Positions 1-11,407 of a stretch of DNA of 64,000 nt are shown here, piece after piece. The stretch spans positions 434,001 to 498,000 of the forward strand of contig BRXU01000041.1 in assembly GCA_030267565.1 (NCBI GenBank). Direction: 5' to 3'. The notes beneath the pieces were generated by a model. That model worked only from the letters and a program-made list of their open reading frames with translations, searched no databases and had not been told where the DNA came from. Positions within the stretch are counted from its first letter, which is position 1. Each line of letters begins with the position of its first letter. Position numbers and translations under genes: made by a program. The DNA is from Pleodorina starrii (Eukaryota; Chlorophyta; Chlorophyceae; Chlamydomonadales; Volvocaceae).

Positions 1-1321
1 CACCGCCGCCGCCGCCGCGCCCTCCGTCCCCATCTCCACCTCCACCACCACGCCCTTCGTCCCCATCTCCACCTCCTCCACAGCGTCCTTCGCCCCCCCC
101 ACCACCTTCGTCGCCGCCCCCCACGCCACCACCCCCAAGACCCTTCCGTGCACCACCCAAGTCCCCCCGGGTACCCAGCAATGATGCGCTGGTCAGGAGC
201 TTCCCCTTCTCCTCCTGTGACACGCGAGATGTCGCTCTGACCCCGTACCGTATGTCCTCACCGGTCGGCCCCTTCAACTCGACTTCCTCCAAAGCCACGT
301 ACTGCTTTCGGATCGCTGCTGTGGAGGCGGCAGACAACGCCAGCCCGTGTGCATCCATCGTAATAAACAAGATCGAGCTTATCGTCAGTAAGTGAAGACA
401 TAGCCGGGTCGTACGTCCATTACGAGGAGTGTTCGCAGGGTGCTGTGATATCCGTGGATCGATGGGAGACGTACGGTACCGTCTGGGGACCGGTCCCTTT
501 GAGTTCTAAACCTGATTCGTTTTGTTTGGGCAGGTGGTCGCCATTTGCACCATACCAGCCATTTGCAGTTTGATGCAACGATTGGTTGGATGCGTGCCCG
601 CTTCTCTTGAAATAATAATAATAACATTATTACGCCGGGCAAAAACCCTGCCCGCTTCATCACTTGTAGCAAGCGCATACACAGATGCAACTACTTGAGG
701 CAGGTCTGACTGCACGGCCGCTGTGGCGGTATGGCACCGAGCTAGCCCATACAACACACCAAGCACTGTTTCTGCAATAATAATTACCATCAGCAGCAGT
801 AATAATTATGACGGTCCAGATGAATGCCGCATGGGCATGCATGCATGGGTCCCAGCCAGCCTATTTTTGCAGGCCCCCTTGGCCAACCAAGGTCCCGGGC
901 CGCCTCTTCTCCCACTCCCTAGGGGCCCGCTCGTTCATTTTCATTTGCTTCTTACACGGCCTCACACTCTCTCTCCATCCCCGAACCCTTTTCTGTGTCG
1001 TACGTGATCACAGACCGCGCCTGTGCGGAGGAGAGTCCCAAGGCTGCTCGTCTGGTCACCATCAACGGGGTGACCGTGTACCCCTTTTACAGCCTCAAGA
1101 CATGGCGTGGCGAGACGTATGGACTCATGGGGATTAGCAAGCTGGCCGACACGTTTCCGCTCACCCCCACCGGCGGTCTGACAATGTGCATGGAAATGGC
1201 CCGCCAGAGCACGTGTGCAGCACCGGAGCGGCTGTGCTACGGCAATAGCTGCGTTTACTCGCTCATTAACACGGACTTCAGCTGTTGTCCGGTCAGTCAG
1301 GTGCCGGATGCTACTGCTTGA
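1..1321 (+). CDS. Pherophorin-like protein, 3' part of upstream copy (partial, two exons visible)
   Basis: This is the C-terminal half of an extracellular-matrix glycoprotein of the pherophorin family; the gene starts left of the window. Exon 1 (to 387, codons in the frame of position 3) encodes the end of a Pro/Ser-rich rod and then the first half of the C-terminal pherophorin domain, from RSFPFSSC to KIELIV. A GTAAGT donor at 388 and a CAG acceptor ending at 1013 give a 626-nt phase-1 intron. Exon 2 (1014-1321) completes the domain with [18 protein letters not shown] and the typical CCPV near the end, then TGA. Without splicing the frame stops at 393-395, so the unspliced frame is misleading. 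It differs from the copy at 30-33 kb by scattered substitutions (for example Asn for Ser before the domain's second Cys) and rod indels that keep the frame. It should be functional if the 5' part exists. Confidence 0.88.
595..658 (+). repeat. 54-bp copy-specific insertion bounded by 10-bp direct repeats
   Basis: Within the pherophorin intron, TGCCCGCTTC occurs at 595-604 and again at 649-658. The other copy (near 32620) has it once. The extra DNA is AT-rich (an AATAAT run) and carries a small hairpin (CGGGC...GCCCG). It is either a small insertion with target duplication or a direct-repeat-mediated deletion in the other copy. Confidence 0.8.
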
Positions 1322-1627
1322 TGCAGGGAGTAACGCTTGCATGCAGACGTTGTTGATGCATTGCATGCAAGATATGCGTTAGTTAGGTGCATGGGACTGA
1401 TTGTTAGTTGAACGAAACCCGGCCCCCCAGTAATAGATCAATCGATCAGATAGAACGCAATGGAGTGAAGCCAGCGTTCAGTACATACATTTTCTCTGGT
1501 GATGCTTTATGCCATATGTCGTGCAGCTTCTTGTCATTGCTCTTTCCTGTCAGCAAAGCAGTCGTGTGTGAGTAGTAGCAGTACGCACGTAGCAGGATGC
1601 ACGCACACGCACGAGTATGTTCTTTTT

Positions 1628-1690
1628 GGGCGGGGCCCCAGCGCGAAGTGCCCAGGGGGCCCCGCCCTGTAGCATTGCCCATGTCCGTGT
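1628..1690 (+). repeat. GC-rich hairpin repeat with full 3' tail
   Basis: The stem is GGGCGGGGCCCC at 1628 and GGGGCCCCGCCC ending at 1667, with an inner GCGC-GAA-like loop that is slightly mutated here (GCGCGAAGTG). T5 precedes it and a 22-nt tail ending ATGTCCGTG follows. It is duplicated with its block at 33592. Confidence 0.85.
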
Positions 1691-2054
1691 GTGTGCGTGT
1701 GCTGCAAACTCTAGCTACCTATTACCAAGACGTATGTAGTTGTATCGCTCGAGTCAGCAATCAAGCGGGCCAAGGTCAACGGTGACGTTTGGTCGTTTCT
1801 TAAGCCGGCTCGCAAATACTGCAACACCGACGCCGCCAGCGGCAAAGGCCGAAGGTGGCTTTGTACCAGATATCGCGGTGGATAAGATTGCGCGCTTTCG
1901 TTGTGTTTTTTGGGGGGGCGACCGTAAGTCGTCTAAGTCTGAGTATGAGCAGGTCCAGCAGCTGGCATGCGTATGGAGGGGGTTGGCGACAGGAGTACGT
2001 ACGCTACACTGCAGTGCCGTATCTGTGTCAACTTTGCGCCGCCAAACGCCCAAC

Positions 2055-2059
2055 TGTAA
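2055..2059 (+). terminator. Candidate TGTAA polyadenylation signal (pherophorin copy 1)
   Basis: TGTAA, the usual volvocine poly(A) signal, lies 734 nt after the pherophorin stop. It is conserved at 34019-34023 in the other copy. A second TGTAA follows near 2251, so the exact site is uncertain. Confidence 0.35.
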
Positions 2060-2861
2060 TATTCCTCTTCTTGGGCGAGGGTTGACCGACCACGCATCAG
2101 GCGCATGGGTGATGAGGCGGCTGGATACCTGGGCATTGCGGAAAAAGGGACAAGCTTAACGAATGTATGTACACCGTGTGCGCCAACTAACCTACACGTG
2201 TTCATGCACGCAGCAGCAGCGTCGCAGATAGACCAAGCAGCACCTACCGGATGTAACACCTTCTAAGGCAGCAAGGACCGACGTACGTATTCCTTAGTAC
2301 CCTCCATGCATGAAATCCCGGTTGTGGTTATGGTGCATATATGTATGCATGGGAAACGCTGACAGAATATCGAGATTACACGTGTAATCGTTTGAAAGCG
2401 AATGCACGGGGCCTTCTGCCTGGCTCAAGACACTACGTACTTACAGCTATCTAGAGCCGAAAAGCTACCAGATTGGCTCGCTACTGCCGACGATGACACT
2501 GCAGCAGCACCTGCTGGAACGAAGAGCCATGCAGGATATACATGATGCATGCCCCTGGCAGCCATCCATCCATGCATGCATCCCCTGCCGCTATCTAGAT
2601 AGCGTTCTGCGCACGCCCGGCCGGGTTGTGGCACCGTAGTGTGCGTGTTGTGGCTGATACGCACCACGTACCGGCTGACACCTCCCTTCCGGCCAATCCG
2701 CTAGCTGTCCCCTTACTTCCATTCATCACCTGCTTCATTCATTCCTGCGTGCCCAGCTGACCCAGCTAACCTAGCTCGCATCGGCCGCTAGATGCATGCT
2801 GCAAAGAGGCAGGCACCAGTGGCCAGTTCTGCCCACCTTGGTCCCTTCCTAATCGACATGC

Positions 2862-3710
2862 ATGTTGCCATGTTTAGCGGCGCACCCTCCCACCTGTCCA
2901 CTCAACAACATTGTTCTGCTGGCACGCCACTTGCAGTACGGTACCGCAAGCATCCGTCGCCGTTGCCTTCCACGCACATTCTCGCCACACCACCGCCGCG
3001 CGTCCGTCCCCGCCGTCACAACGTTCGTGCGTCAACCGCCGTACATACACCCTACCGTCACCCACGCACTGTCATGCGTCAACCGCCGTACATACACCGT
3101 CGGTCACCCAGGCACAGCACTGTCATGCGTCAACCTCCGTATGTCGTCACCATCATCACCCACTGTTAATTGTGCGCCAAGCGCCATACGTCGTCACCCG
3201 CCGCAGCTAGCACCGTTCCCGTTATCGCCGCCGCCCCCGCTTCCAATAGCTCCATCTGCGGCACCGTCCTCCGGTTGTGCTGCGCCCGCTGCACCTACCA
3301 CCATGAGCCAGCCGCTGCTGCTTCCACAGCTGCGTCGCTGCTCCCTGCTGTATGTGTACCGCCGCCGCTGCCATCCCCCTTGCCGCGGTCGTGGTGGTCG
3401 CCTCCGCTCCCATCACCGCCTCGTGCGCCAGTGGCGGCGGCGGCGGCGGCGACGGTGGGCCCGCCCCTGGCCCCGCCCGCCGGTGGCGTTCCTGTTCTAC
3501 CTCGACTCGCAGGGGGCACTGGGCATGGGTGGGGCGGCCGGCGTGGGCGTCTTTAATTGGACGTTCGTTGGACGAAGAATGGCAGGGCAGCCTGCTGTGC
3601 ATGTGCATGGTATGGCAACGTGTTTGGTGTGGTGGGATGCCGTGGTTGTTTACCAGGCGGTGATGGCGGTTGCGGCAAGTAATAAGCCTTTCAATGGTGG
3701 ATCAGGATGA
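2862..3710 (+). other. Pro/His-rich open frame of doubtful coding status
   Basis: A 282-codon frame runs through the minisatellite and a CCG-rich stretch. The equivalent frame in the second copy (34834-35634) shifts at about 35566, where one T is missing (GCCTGCGTGC against GCCTGCTGTGC here), so the two end differently. There is no recognisable domain, signal peptide or convincing splice structure. Low-complexity base composition explains the long frame. A terminal exon of an unrecognised gene cannot be excluded. Confidence 0.15.
3025..3170 (+). repeat. Minisatellite, about 45-50-bp units
   Basis: Three imperfect tandem units each begin GCGTCAACC(G/T)CCGTA and end in TGTCAT or CACTGTT. The same array is present at about 34997-35142. 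Confidence 0.75.
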
Positions 3711-3838
3711 TGATGAAACGAGAATGCATGCGCTGGGAAGGCAAGTGTGCATGATCACATGCCCTGCGACAAGAGACACTCCCGTCTATCCTGGAGAGGC
3801 GCTGACGCATTTAGAACCACACATCCAACCATCCACCC

Positions 3839-4163
<325 letters not shown>

Positions 4164-4430
4164 GGAGCCTATATGCCGCCACCACCAGGGGAGCTCCACA
4201 AAACAGCCTTACCCTACCCCTTGACGATTGGCCGTGTAGCCATGTAGGTCATGTAGGCGCGTCCAGCAACCATTCAAGAGGTGAGCTTCTCTTATCTCAC
4301 TCATGGGTCACAGCCCCCTATGCTATTACAGCACCATCGACCAGGCCCAGGGCCTGCACTCTGTAGGGATCACCGCAGATACATAAAAGAGAGAGTGAGA
4401 TATAGATAGATATCTTCGGGGGCTTGCCTC

Positions 4431-7400
4431 AAGTCGCACAAGAGCCGTGTCAGCCTGACGGCAACTGATCTTGGCGATTTTGACGTGGTGCTAGGCAAGC
4501 CGTGGTTGAAGCGGTTTAACCCCCAAGTCGACTGGCGCAAAAATACGCTCACCCTCAACCAGGGAGCCAAGACGCTCGTCCTCACCACGGACGAACCTTC
4601 GGCAATGAATGAGCGTAAACCCAAGTTGCTGTCCGCTCTGCAATTCAAGCGTATGGTCCGAGCCACTAAGTCGTACAACCTTTGCGTCGTACGCGAGGTT
4701 GACACTCCGGAAGGGCCGCCCCAGCCCGCTGTCGACATGTCGTCAGTACTCAACCAGTTTCCGGATGTGTTCCAAGAACCCCAGGGGATGCCACCCAAGC
4801 GAGCCGTCGATCACAAGATAGAGCTCGACACCCACGTGCCCATGAGTCGCAACTCCTACCGCATGTCACAGGAGGAGCTAGCAGAGCTCAAAACCCAAGT
4901 CACCAAGTTGCTGGACCAAGGCTACTTGCGGCCCAGCGTTTCCCCGTACGGTGCCCCAGTCCTCTTCACGTCCAAGAAGGACGGCGGGTTGCGCATGTGC
5001 ATCGACTACCGCGCCCTTAACAAGGCCACGGTGTGCAACGCCTATCCGCTCCCACGCATCGATGAGCTTTTGGACCGCTTGCACGGCGCCAAAGTGTTCA
5101 GCAAAATCGATCTGCAATCTGGCTACCACCAGATTCGCGTGGCTGAAGAAGACATACCCAAGACCGCGATCAACACGCGTTACGGGCACTTCGAGTTTAC
5201 GGTTATGCCATTCGGGTTGACCAACGCCCCAGCCACGTTTCAGCGGCTGATGAACGACATTTTCCGGCCATACCTCGACCAGTTCGTCTTGGTTTACCTT
5301 GACGACATCCTGATCTACTCCGAGAACGCCGAGGAACATGCGAAAGACTTGGAGATAGTGCTACGGCTGCTACGGGAACACCAACTGTACGCCAAAGCCT
5401 CCAAGTGCGCCTTCGGCGTGACCAAGATCGACTTCCTGGGACACATAGTCATCAGCGCTGAAGGCATTAGCGCCGACCCCCGGAAGCTCGAGGCGGTCGC
5501 CAGTTGGCCGCAACCCAAGACCCTCACGGACCTGCGCTCGTTCTTAGGACTCGCACAGTACTACCGGCGCATGGTTAAGAGTTTCGCACACCTGGCTACA
5601 CCCCTGACCAACTTGCTTGCCGGCCACACGGGCAAAGGCACAAAGCAGTTGATCACGGGTTGGGACGACGATTGGACCAAGGCCTTCCAAGCAATCAAGG
5701 ACGCGCTCACCAGCGCACCTGTCGTCGCTCCCCCGGATGCCAACTTGCCGTTCACGGTCACCACGGATGCATCGGACTACGCCACCGGCGGAGTCCTCTC
5801 CCAAGTCCAAGACGGCGTCGAACGGGTCATCGCATACGAGAGCCACAAGCTCTCTCCCACGGAGTGCCGGTGCGCCGCGCACGACCGGGAGATGCTGGCA
5901 GTGGTTCACTGCCTCCGTGTGTGGTGGCACCACCTTAAGGGTCCGCACCCAGTCACCATCTGGACGGACAACTCAGCCGTTTCCAAGTTCAAGACGCAAC
6001 CCCTGCTCAACCGCAGGCAGGTTCGCTGGCTGATGGAGTTGGAGGAATTCAACTACATCATTGAGCACAAACCAGGCAAAACAAACGTCGTGGCTGACGC
6101 CATCAGTCGCCGGCCCGACTTCCGCGCCGCAGCCCTCACGGTTACGGTTGCGAAACCCGAGAAGGATTTGGCCACGCTGATCGAAGAAGGATACCGCAGC
6201 AACGCTGAGTACATGCAGCTGCGGGCCGAGGCCATGTCCGATCCCGAGTCGCCGTTCAAGCTGTACAAGGGGCTGCTGTACTACGAACCCACAGGCGCCC
6301 TGCGTGCACGCTTGGTGATTCCGAATCTCCCAGGCTTGCGTGCCAAGTTGCTACACGAGGCACACGACATTCCCCTGGCCGGCCACTTGGGCCGCGACAA
6401 GACGCTAGCGTGGCTGCAAAGGCTATACTACTGGCCGCGCATGGACCGCGAGGTCGCTGCCTACGTCATGTCGTGCCCGTCCTGCCAGAGGAACAAACCG
6501 AGGCCGGGCAAGGAGCCGGGCAAAGCCCAGCCCCTGCCTATTCCTGAGCGCCCTTGGAAGTCAATCTCAATGGACCTTATCGTCCAACTTCCCAAGTCGC
6601 ACCTACCGTGGAGACGACGCCATTGCGGTTTTCGTCGACCGGCTGAGCAAGATGGTTCGATTCATCCCCTGCCGTACCGACATCACCGCTGAGTATTTAG
6701 CCGAGGTGGCCCACGATTGGATTTTCACCATGTTCGGCACGCCCGACAGCATCGTCTCCGACCGAGATACCAAGTTCACCAGCACGTTCTGGCAGACGCT
6801 GTTCAAGCTAGAAGGAACGGAGCTGAACATGTCCACAGCAAACCATCCCCAGACCGACGGACAGACCGAGCGAGCTAACCGCACTCTGGAAGAAATGCTG
6901 CGTCACTACGTCGACGCCACGCAAGACAACTGGTGCGATATGCTCTCCACGCTCGAGTTTGCCTACAACTCATCGGTCCAGGCATCGACGGGCTTCTCCC
7001 CGTTCCGTTTGGTGCTTGGCTACGAACCCAGGACCCCGCTGTCCATGCTCGTTGAGCGCCCTAACTGGGAAGCTCCGAACGTGGCGGCGACCAACTTCAT
7101 CATCGACCGAGAACACGCCCAAGCCCTGGCCAAGGTTCACGTGCGCGCCGCGCAACAGCGACAGGCGCGTAACGCCAACACCAGGAAAAGGGACGTCCGC
7201 TACAAGGAGGGCGACAAAGTGCTGCTGTCTACAGCGCACCTGCGCCTGCTCACGCAGACGTCCCGCACCAAGTTCAACCCGAGGTTTGTCGGCCCTTTCC
7301 TGGTCGACTCCGTTGTATCGCGCAACGCCATCAAGCTACGCTTACCCAGCCACATGCGTATTCACCCGGTGGTGAATGTCAGCCAAGTGCGACCGTACCT

Positions 7401-7695
7401 GGCTGGCGATCCCAAATACCCGCCCCGCGACAAGAACTCGAGCCCTGACGCGGTTATGGTTAACGAGGCCGGCGATCCGTATTACGAGGTGGAGGCGATT
7501 CTCAAGCGCAACATCACACCCGTGACGCGCAAGGTCTCGTACCTCGTCAAGTTCAAGGGCTACGACGTTCACGAGAACCTGTACATCGACGAGCAGACGC
7601 TCAAGGCCGAGGCCCCCGCCCTGGTCGCCCAGTTCGAAAAGGACAACCCGAGAGAGAAGACCCACACTAGGCGGAGCCGTGGAAAAAAGAGCTGA
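4431..7695 (+). pseudogene. pol: Gypsy pol polyprotein fragment with one frameshift
   Basis: The order is protease C-terminus (DVVLGKPWL), reverse transcriptase (catalytic YLDD at 5295-5306), RNase H ([12 protein letters not shown]), integrase zinc-binding HHCC (HLGRDKT... CPSCQRNKP), integrase catalytic core (SMDLIV, SDRDTKF, the E in HPQTDGQTERANR) and a C-terminal chromodomain (EVEAILKRN... YLVKFKGYDVHENLY). The reading frame shifts +1 between about 6591 and 6606, just after the first catalytic Asp of integrase, so the frame ending at 6692 must pass to the one ending at 7695. That site is inside a domain, which fits a disabling indel rather than programmed recoding. With the protease, gag and 5' LTR also missing, this copy cannot act on its own. 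Confidence 0.95.
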
Positions 7696-7803
7696 ATTGA
7701 TTCGCAAGCATTGAGCGCGATCTTAGGCCCTGTGCCCCCGCGTGCGTCTTGACGCTTGCTGGTCAAAGTTGGTACTGTTGTTAGTTGCGAGGACGCAACC
7801 CAT

Positions 7804-7816
7804 GGTAGAGGGGGGA
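7804..7816 (+). other. Polypurine tract and presumed 3' LTR start
   Basis: GGTAGAGGGGGGA lies 109 nt after the pol stop and is followed by TG at 7817, the expected start of a 3' LTR. The LTR would begin TGGTGTAGTG; CTACACCA near 7852 is its inverted complement. No second LTR exists in the window, so its right end cannot be set. Confidence 0.55.
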
Positions 7817-8924
7817 TGGTGTAGTGATTAATAATACGAATTATACTGCGCTGCTACACCATTTGCAGTCGTATTATTAATGCGACTGCAAATCTTGTTA
7901 AACATTGTTATAAACATTGTTATAAACATGTTGTTTATGCAACTGTTTATGTTTAACTTTGCGCTTCCGCTTTAGATAGATCGTCGAGAGGTACTTGGCT
8001 ATCCAGTGATCTAGCTACATCTGAGGAACTCGGTGTAAGGCCCAGTACGGCGTAAGCCCCCTTGCTTTGGGCTTCAGACGGTACTTAAGGCCTGTCGCAG
8101 GCTATTTCCAGCAGTTCCCTTATGATCGGAACCCAACCCTTGTAACATCTAAGGTACCACACCGAGTCCCCTTGTCCCCTAGTCCCCTTGGAGCCAAGTG
8201 ACCTTCTACAGCCTATCCTATCTAGGTATTTTGCATTACGGTCGAAATTTCGCATTTGCCGCGGCCGAAGAGGTCGGCCAGTGGCAGTTCGGTTAGCGGA
8301 CGCATTTATGTTGTTGCGATACTGGAACGTGGTGTCTCGCCCTGGCAAGTGCTGTGCGGTTGTGATGGTCGTTGGCGGCCGTTGCCGCTTTGGTAGTCAT
8401 GAGGGCCAAGATGTCGCCCAGCCCTGCCCTGCCCGGCGGTTTGTGAGCCATCTATCTGTTATCATTCCTGTAAGCATACTCGTTACATCAAATTATTACA
8501 CGTTTCGCTGTCCCGCTCGTTCCCAACTTTCATTGCCCTTGCCCAAGGTCTGCTCTAGTGGACATGGACATGGCTGCACATGACAACATGTCCACTACTT
8601 CTGTGCGTTAATTTCTCAGACGCGGTCGCGTTATGTTGGGCGTTGGTGGACGTTTCAGTTTTGGTCGTCACGGGGGCGATTATGTCGCCCAGCCCTGCCC
8701 GAGCCGGCCTTTTCTGTGTTTTCCATTCCTCATCCTGTTCCGTCTCCTCTACGGCCGTCGGCAGTGTGTAGTGAGCTCTCCCAAGGCATTTCCGCGTTGC
8801 GCGTACCTTCCTGGTACTGCTTTTTACCGCTGTACGGGTCCCATGTACTGCGTGGGTCCCACGCCGGTACCCAGGGACATAAACCTCTTTTGGTTCAGAG
8901 AACCAAAATCGGTAATGTATCTTA
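7817..8924. other. Presumed LTR followed by unassigned repeat DNA
   Basis: AT-rich sequence with TAAACATTGTTA repeats (7890-7940) is followed by two imperfect direct repeats (about 8355-8450 and 8635-8720) that share GTCGCCCAGCCCTGCC. Only short frames are present and none is recognisable. Confidence 0.3.
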
Positions 8925-9840
8925 TACCTGGAATTGGTGTTAAGACCAATATGTAAAGGGGTAAGCACCGTTGACGGTTGTAATCCCGGAATGTGATGAC
9001 CAGTACACACGTGGTCCGGTAAGAACAGCGGGGCGGTGCAGCCGTAAAGTCAGCGGCACCGAAGCATGCTGATAACAGGATAGAATACAGAGAAAGGCAA
9101 GGGCGGAAGTATGTGAGTCGGAAGCGAGGATCGGAGAGCCGAAACGGAGTCGTCGTACATGGGAAAGCGCCATAAGGACGCCAGAGCAGGGCGCACAGCG
9201 CTGTGTGCCTGCGAGGGCCCGTACAGACGCATATCAAAGGCGACATGCCTTTAATTTGAAGGCGCCCATCCTTTGCCAGAACGGACTACAATGGGACATA
9301 CATCGGAAGGCGCAGGAAGGAGAACCAAGCGCCCGGAAAATGGAAACGTTAACGCACAAACACATTCGAGAATGGCGTAAACAATGGAATCCATTTGTTC
9401 GAGGCGGCACTAGGCGGCAAAGCACGGGAGCACGAACAGCTAGCGGGAAGGAGAATGTCGAAACCGAGAAGCGGACAATGCAAAGTAAGCCGAAAGCGGA
9501 CAATGCGAAGGAGTATCAATATACTATAGCGAGGGAAGGCAATACGCCTTAAAGACCAGATGGCGAGCTGCTGTTGCGGTTGCACGAACGGTTGACGCAC
9601 GCAATACGTACGCGGAGCGAGAGCTCGGGACCGCCACCGCGAAACGCAAGAAAGTATTGAGTGAGCAACCAATTAAACTGCTGGTACTCCAGTACGTAGA
9701 CTTCGCATCCGACGCATCTCATGGACAGCGCACATGTTACCATTAGGCAGCGCAGTCGACAGCTGCAAATTCTGGCGAATGCCGTCATAAGCAGGACACT
9801 CCAGAAAAACGTGGCATTCGTCTTCAACCGCACCGGTACT
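8925..9840 (-). repeat. Diverged, inverted copy of the 3' end of the 3-kb composite unit
   Basis: Read on the minus strand it matches the last kilobase of the units at 22268-28347: GCATTGTCCGC motifs, the segment before TTTAAATTC, GGGCCCTCGCAGGCAC, and the end ATTGGTCTTAACACCAATT, which corresponds to AATTGGTCTGAGACCAATT in the units. It is much more diverged than the two tandem units and has no coding potential. Confidence 0.7.
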
Positions 9841-9863
9841 ACAGGAAAATTTACGGAAAGACC

Positions 9864-10209
9864 CTCATAATGTCATAATAGGAACGAACCGACCCGTACT
9901 ACCGGTACTTTACCCTAACGTTTTAGACACTCACGTACGTATGTACCGTGCCCAGTGAAGGGATGTGCAGATTGTGGACAACGAATGCTATTTTGATGTG
10001 CTGAGGAGGTTGGGGCCATCACCTTAATGAGCTGGGAAAGGGGTCGGCGCTGCGTGGGAGAGGGCGCGCGCGGGACTGCAGGAGGCCCTTACTTGTAACC
10101 CAAAATAAAGCGGGACTGTATGTCGCAGGCCCTTACCTGTGTAGATTGCTTGCAAGCAGGCCACAAACTAAACAACAATTAATCTGGAGCCGCATACGTA
10201 TGTCTCCCA
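9864..10209 (+). repeat. Dispersed repeat R1, copy i
   Basis: It starts near AATAGGAACGAACCGACCCGT and runs through GTACCGTGCCCAGTGAAGGG and AGGCCCTTACTTGTAACCC to GTATGTCTCCCA. Related copies lie at 11030-11407 (inverted) and 29851-30221 (same orientation). Confidence 0.85.
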
Positions 10210-10844
10210 TTAAACCAGTTTCGAAAAATGATTGGCGGTTCCCTTAAATAATAATTGCCAGGCTACCGGATATATTCCCCCCAGCGCCCTAAAAAACTTT
10301 AAGTAATTCCCCCCGCAACCTAAAAAACGTGTTAGAGAGGCACGATCAGAGAACGGGTTTGCGAGGCCAAAGCCCTCTCGTGCCAGCTCGCTCCTGGTGC
10401 ACCCCGTCGCCCCTGGCGTGAACGTGAGATGGGTGTGCTGCCAAGGGTATTCCGGTAGGGGGGATCAGCAGCTGCCCTCCTCAACTCAGCACTCCTTGAG
10501 GGTGGCAAGGACGATTGCTGTCACCGCTGCGCTTAGGCGTTCGGGCGAATGCGTCGCCAGGAGCGCCCCAGCTGTCGTCGGTCACGGCTTCGCACGTGTG
10601 TTCCGCAGCGCAGCATGCCGCCTTAGCACGAACGGCTTATGAGAACTCTAAAACATTACATCACTTCTCCGGTTTCTCTTAAACGTTTCTGCTCGCGCCA
10701 AAATACCCCGGAAAATTCTTAAACTTTAGCGGTCTAAAACAATTCTCAAAATATTTTGATCCTCTTAAAAAATATAATATAAAAACAATAATGGCCCTAC
10801 GGTATCGATCACACATCAGACGCACGGACATGGGCAATCCTACA
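10210..10844. other. No gene recognised
   Basis: AT-rich stretches surround an 81-codon open frame (10397-10642) with no recognisable motif. Several CCTAAAAAAC-type runs occur near 10295-10330. Confidence 0.3.
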
Positions 10845-10885
10845 GGGCGGGGCCCCCCTGGGCGCTTCGCACTGGGGCCCCGCCC
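10823..10885 (-). repeat. GC-rich hairpin repeat, minus orientation, full tail
   Basis: Hairpin at 10845-10885. On the minus strand it is preceded by T5 and followed by the complete tail ending ATGTCCGTG. The inner loop is mutated (one C of the GCGC stem is A). Confidence 0.85.
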
Positions 10886-11029
10886 AAAAAGTCTTTCCCA
10901 GAGTGCCGCCGTACGTACACCTTGTCCTTGGGTTCAGAATCGGTGGGGGGAGGCTTCAATAGTTTCGAATCGTTCTTTGTCTTTTTGGTTTTCTTTATCT
11001 CTTATGCGCGAATGAGGCGGTTCATGAGC

Positions 11030-11407
11030 CTCTTGGCCGTCGAAAGAAGAACTACAGATGTACGGATGTGGCGACGGAAATACGGAGTCTGGGAGACATA
11101 CATACGTATGCGGCTCCAGATTTATTGTTGTTTGTGGCCTGCTTGCAAGCAATGTACACAAGTAAGGGCCTCCGGCAGTCCCGCTTTATTTTGGGTTACA
11201 AGTAAGGGCCTCCTGCAGTCCCGCGCGCGCGCGCCCTCTCCCAGCGCCAACCCCTTTATTTCCCAGCTCATTAAGATGATGGCCCCAACCTCAGCACATC
11301 AAAATAGCATTCGTTGTCCACAATCTGCACATCCCTTCACTGGGCACGGTACATACGTACGTGAGTGTCTAAAACGTTAGGGTAAAGTAGCACGGGTCGG
11401 TTCGTCC
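11030..11407 (-). repeat. Dispersed repeat R1, copy ii (inverted)
   Basis: This is the reverse complement of the R1 module, with its far end (GTAGTTCTTCTTTCGACGGC on the minus strand) intact. It forms an inverted pair with the copy at 9864. A GC dinucleotide run lies at about 11223-11232. Confidence 0.85.

Larger units (their letters stand above)
4429..7816 (+). mobile_element. Ty3/gypsy chromovirus, 5'-truncated
   Basis: The element lacks its 5' LTR, gag and most of the protease. It begins at 4429, precisely where the duplicated block ends. It keeps the protease end, reverse transcriptase, RNase H, integrase, chromodomain, a polypurine tract and probably the start of the 3' LTR. It is not closely related at sequence level to the gypsy element at 13.9-20.5 kb. 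Confidence 0.93.
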
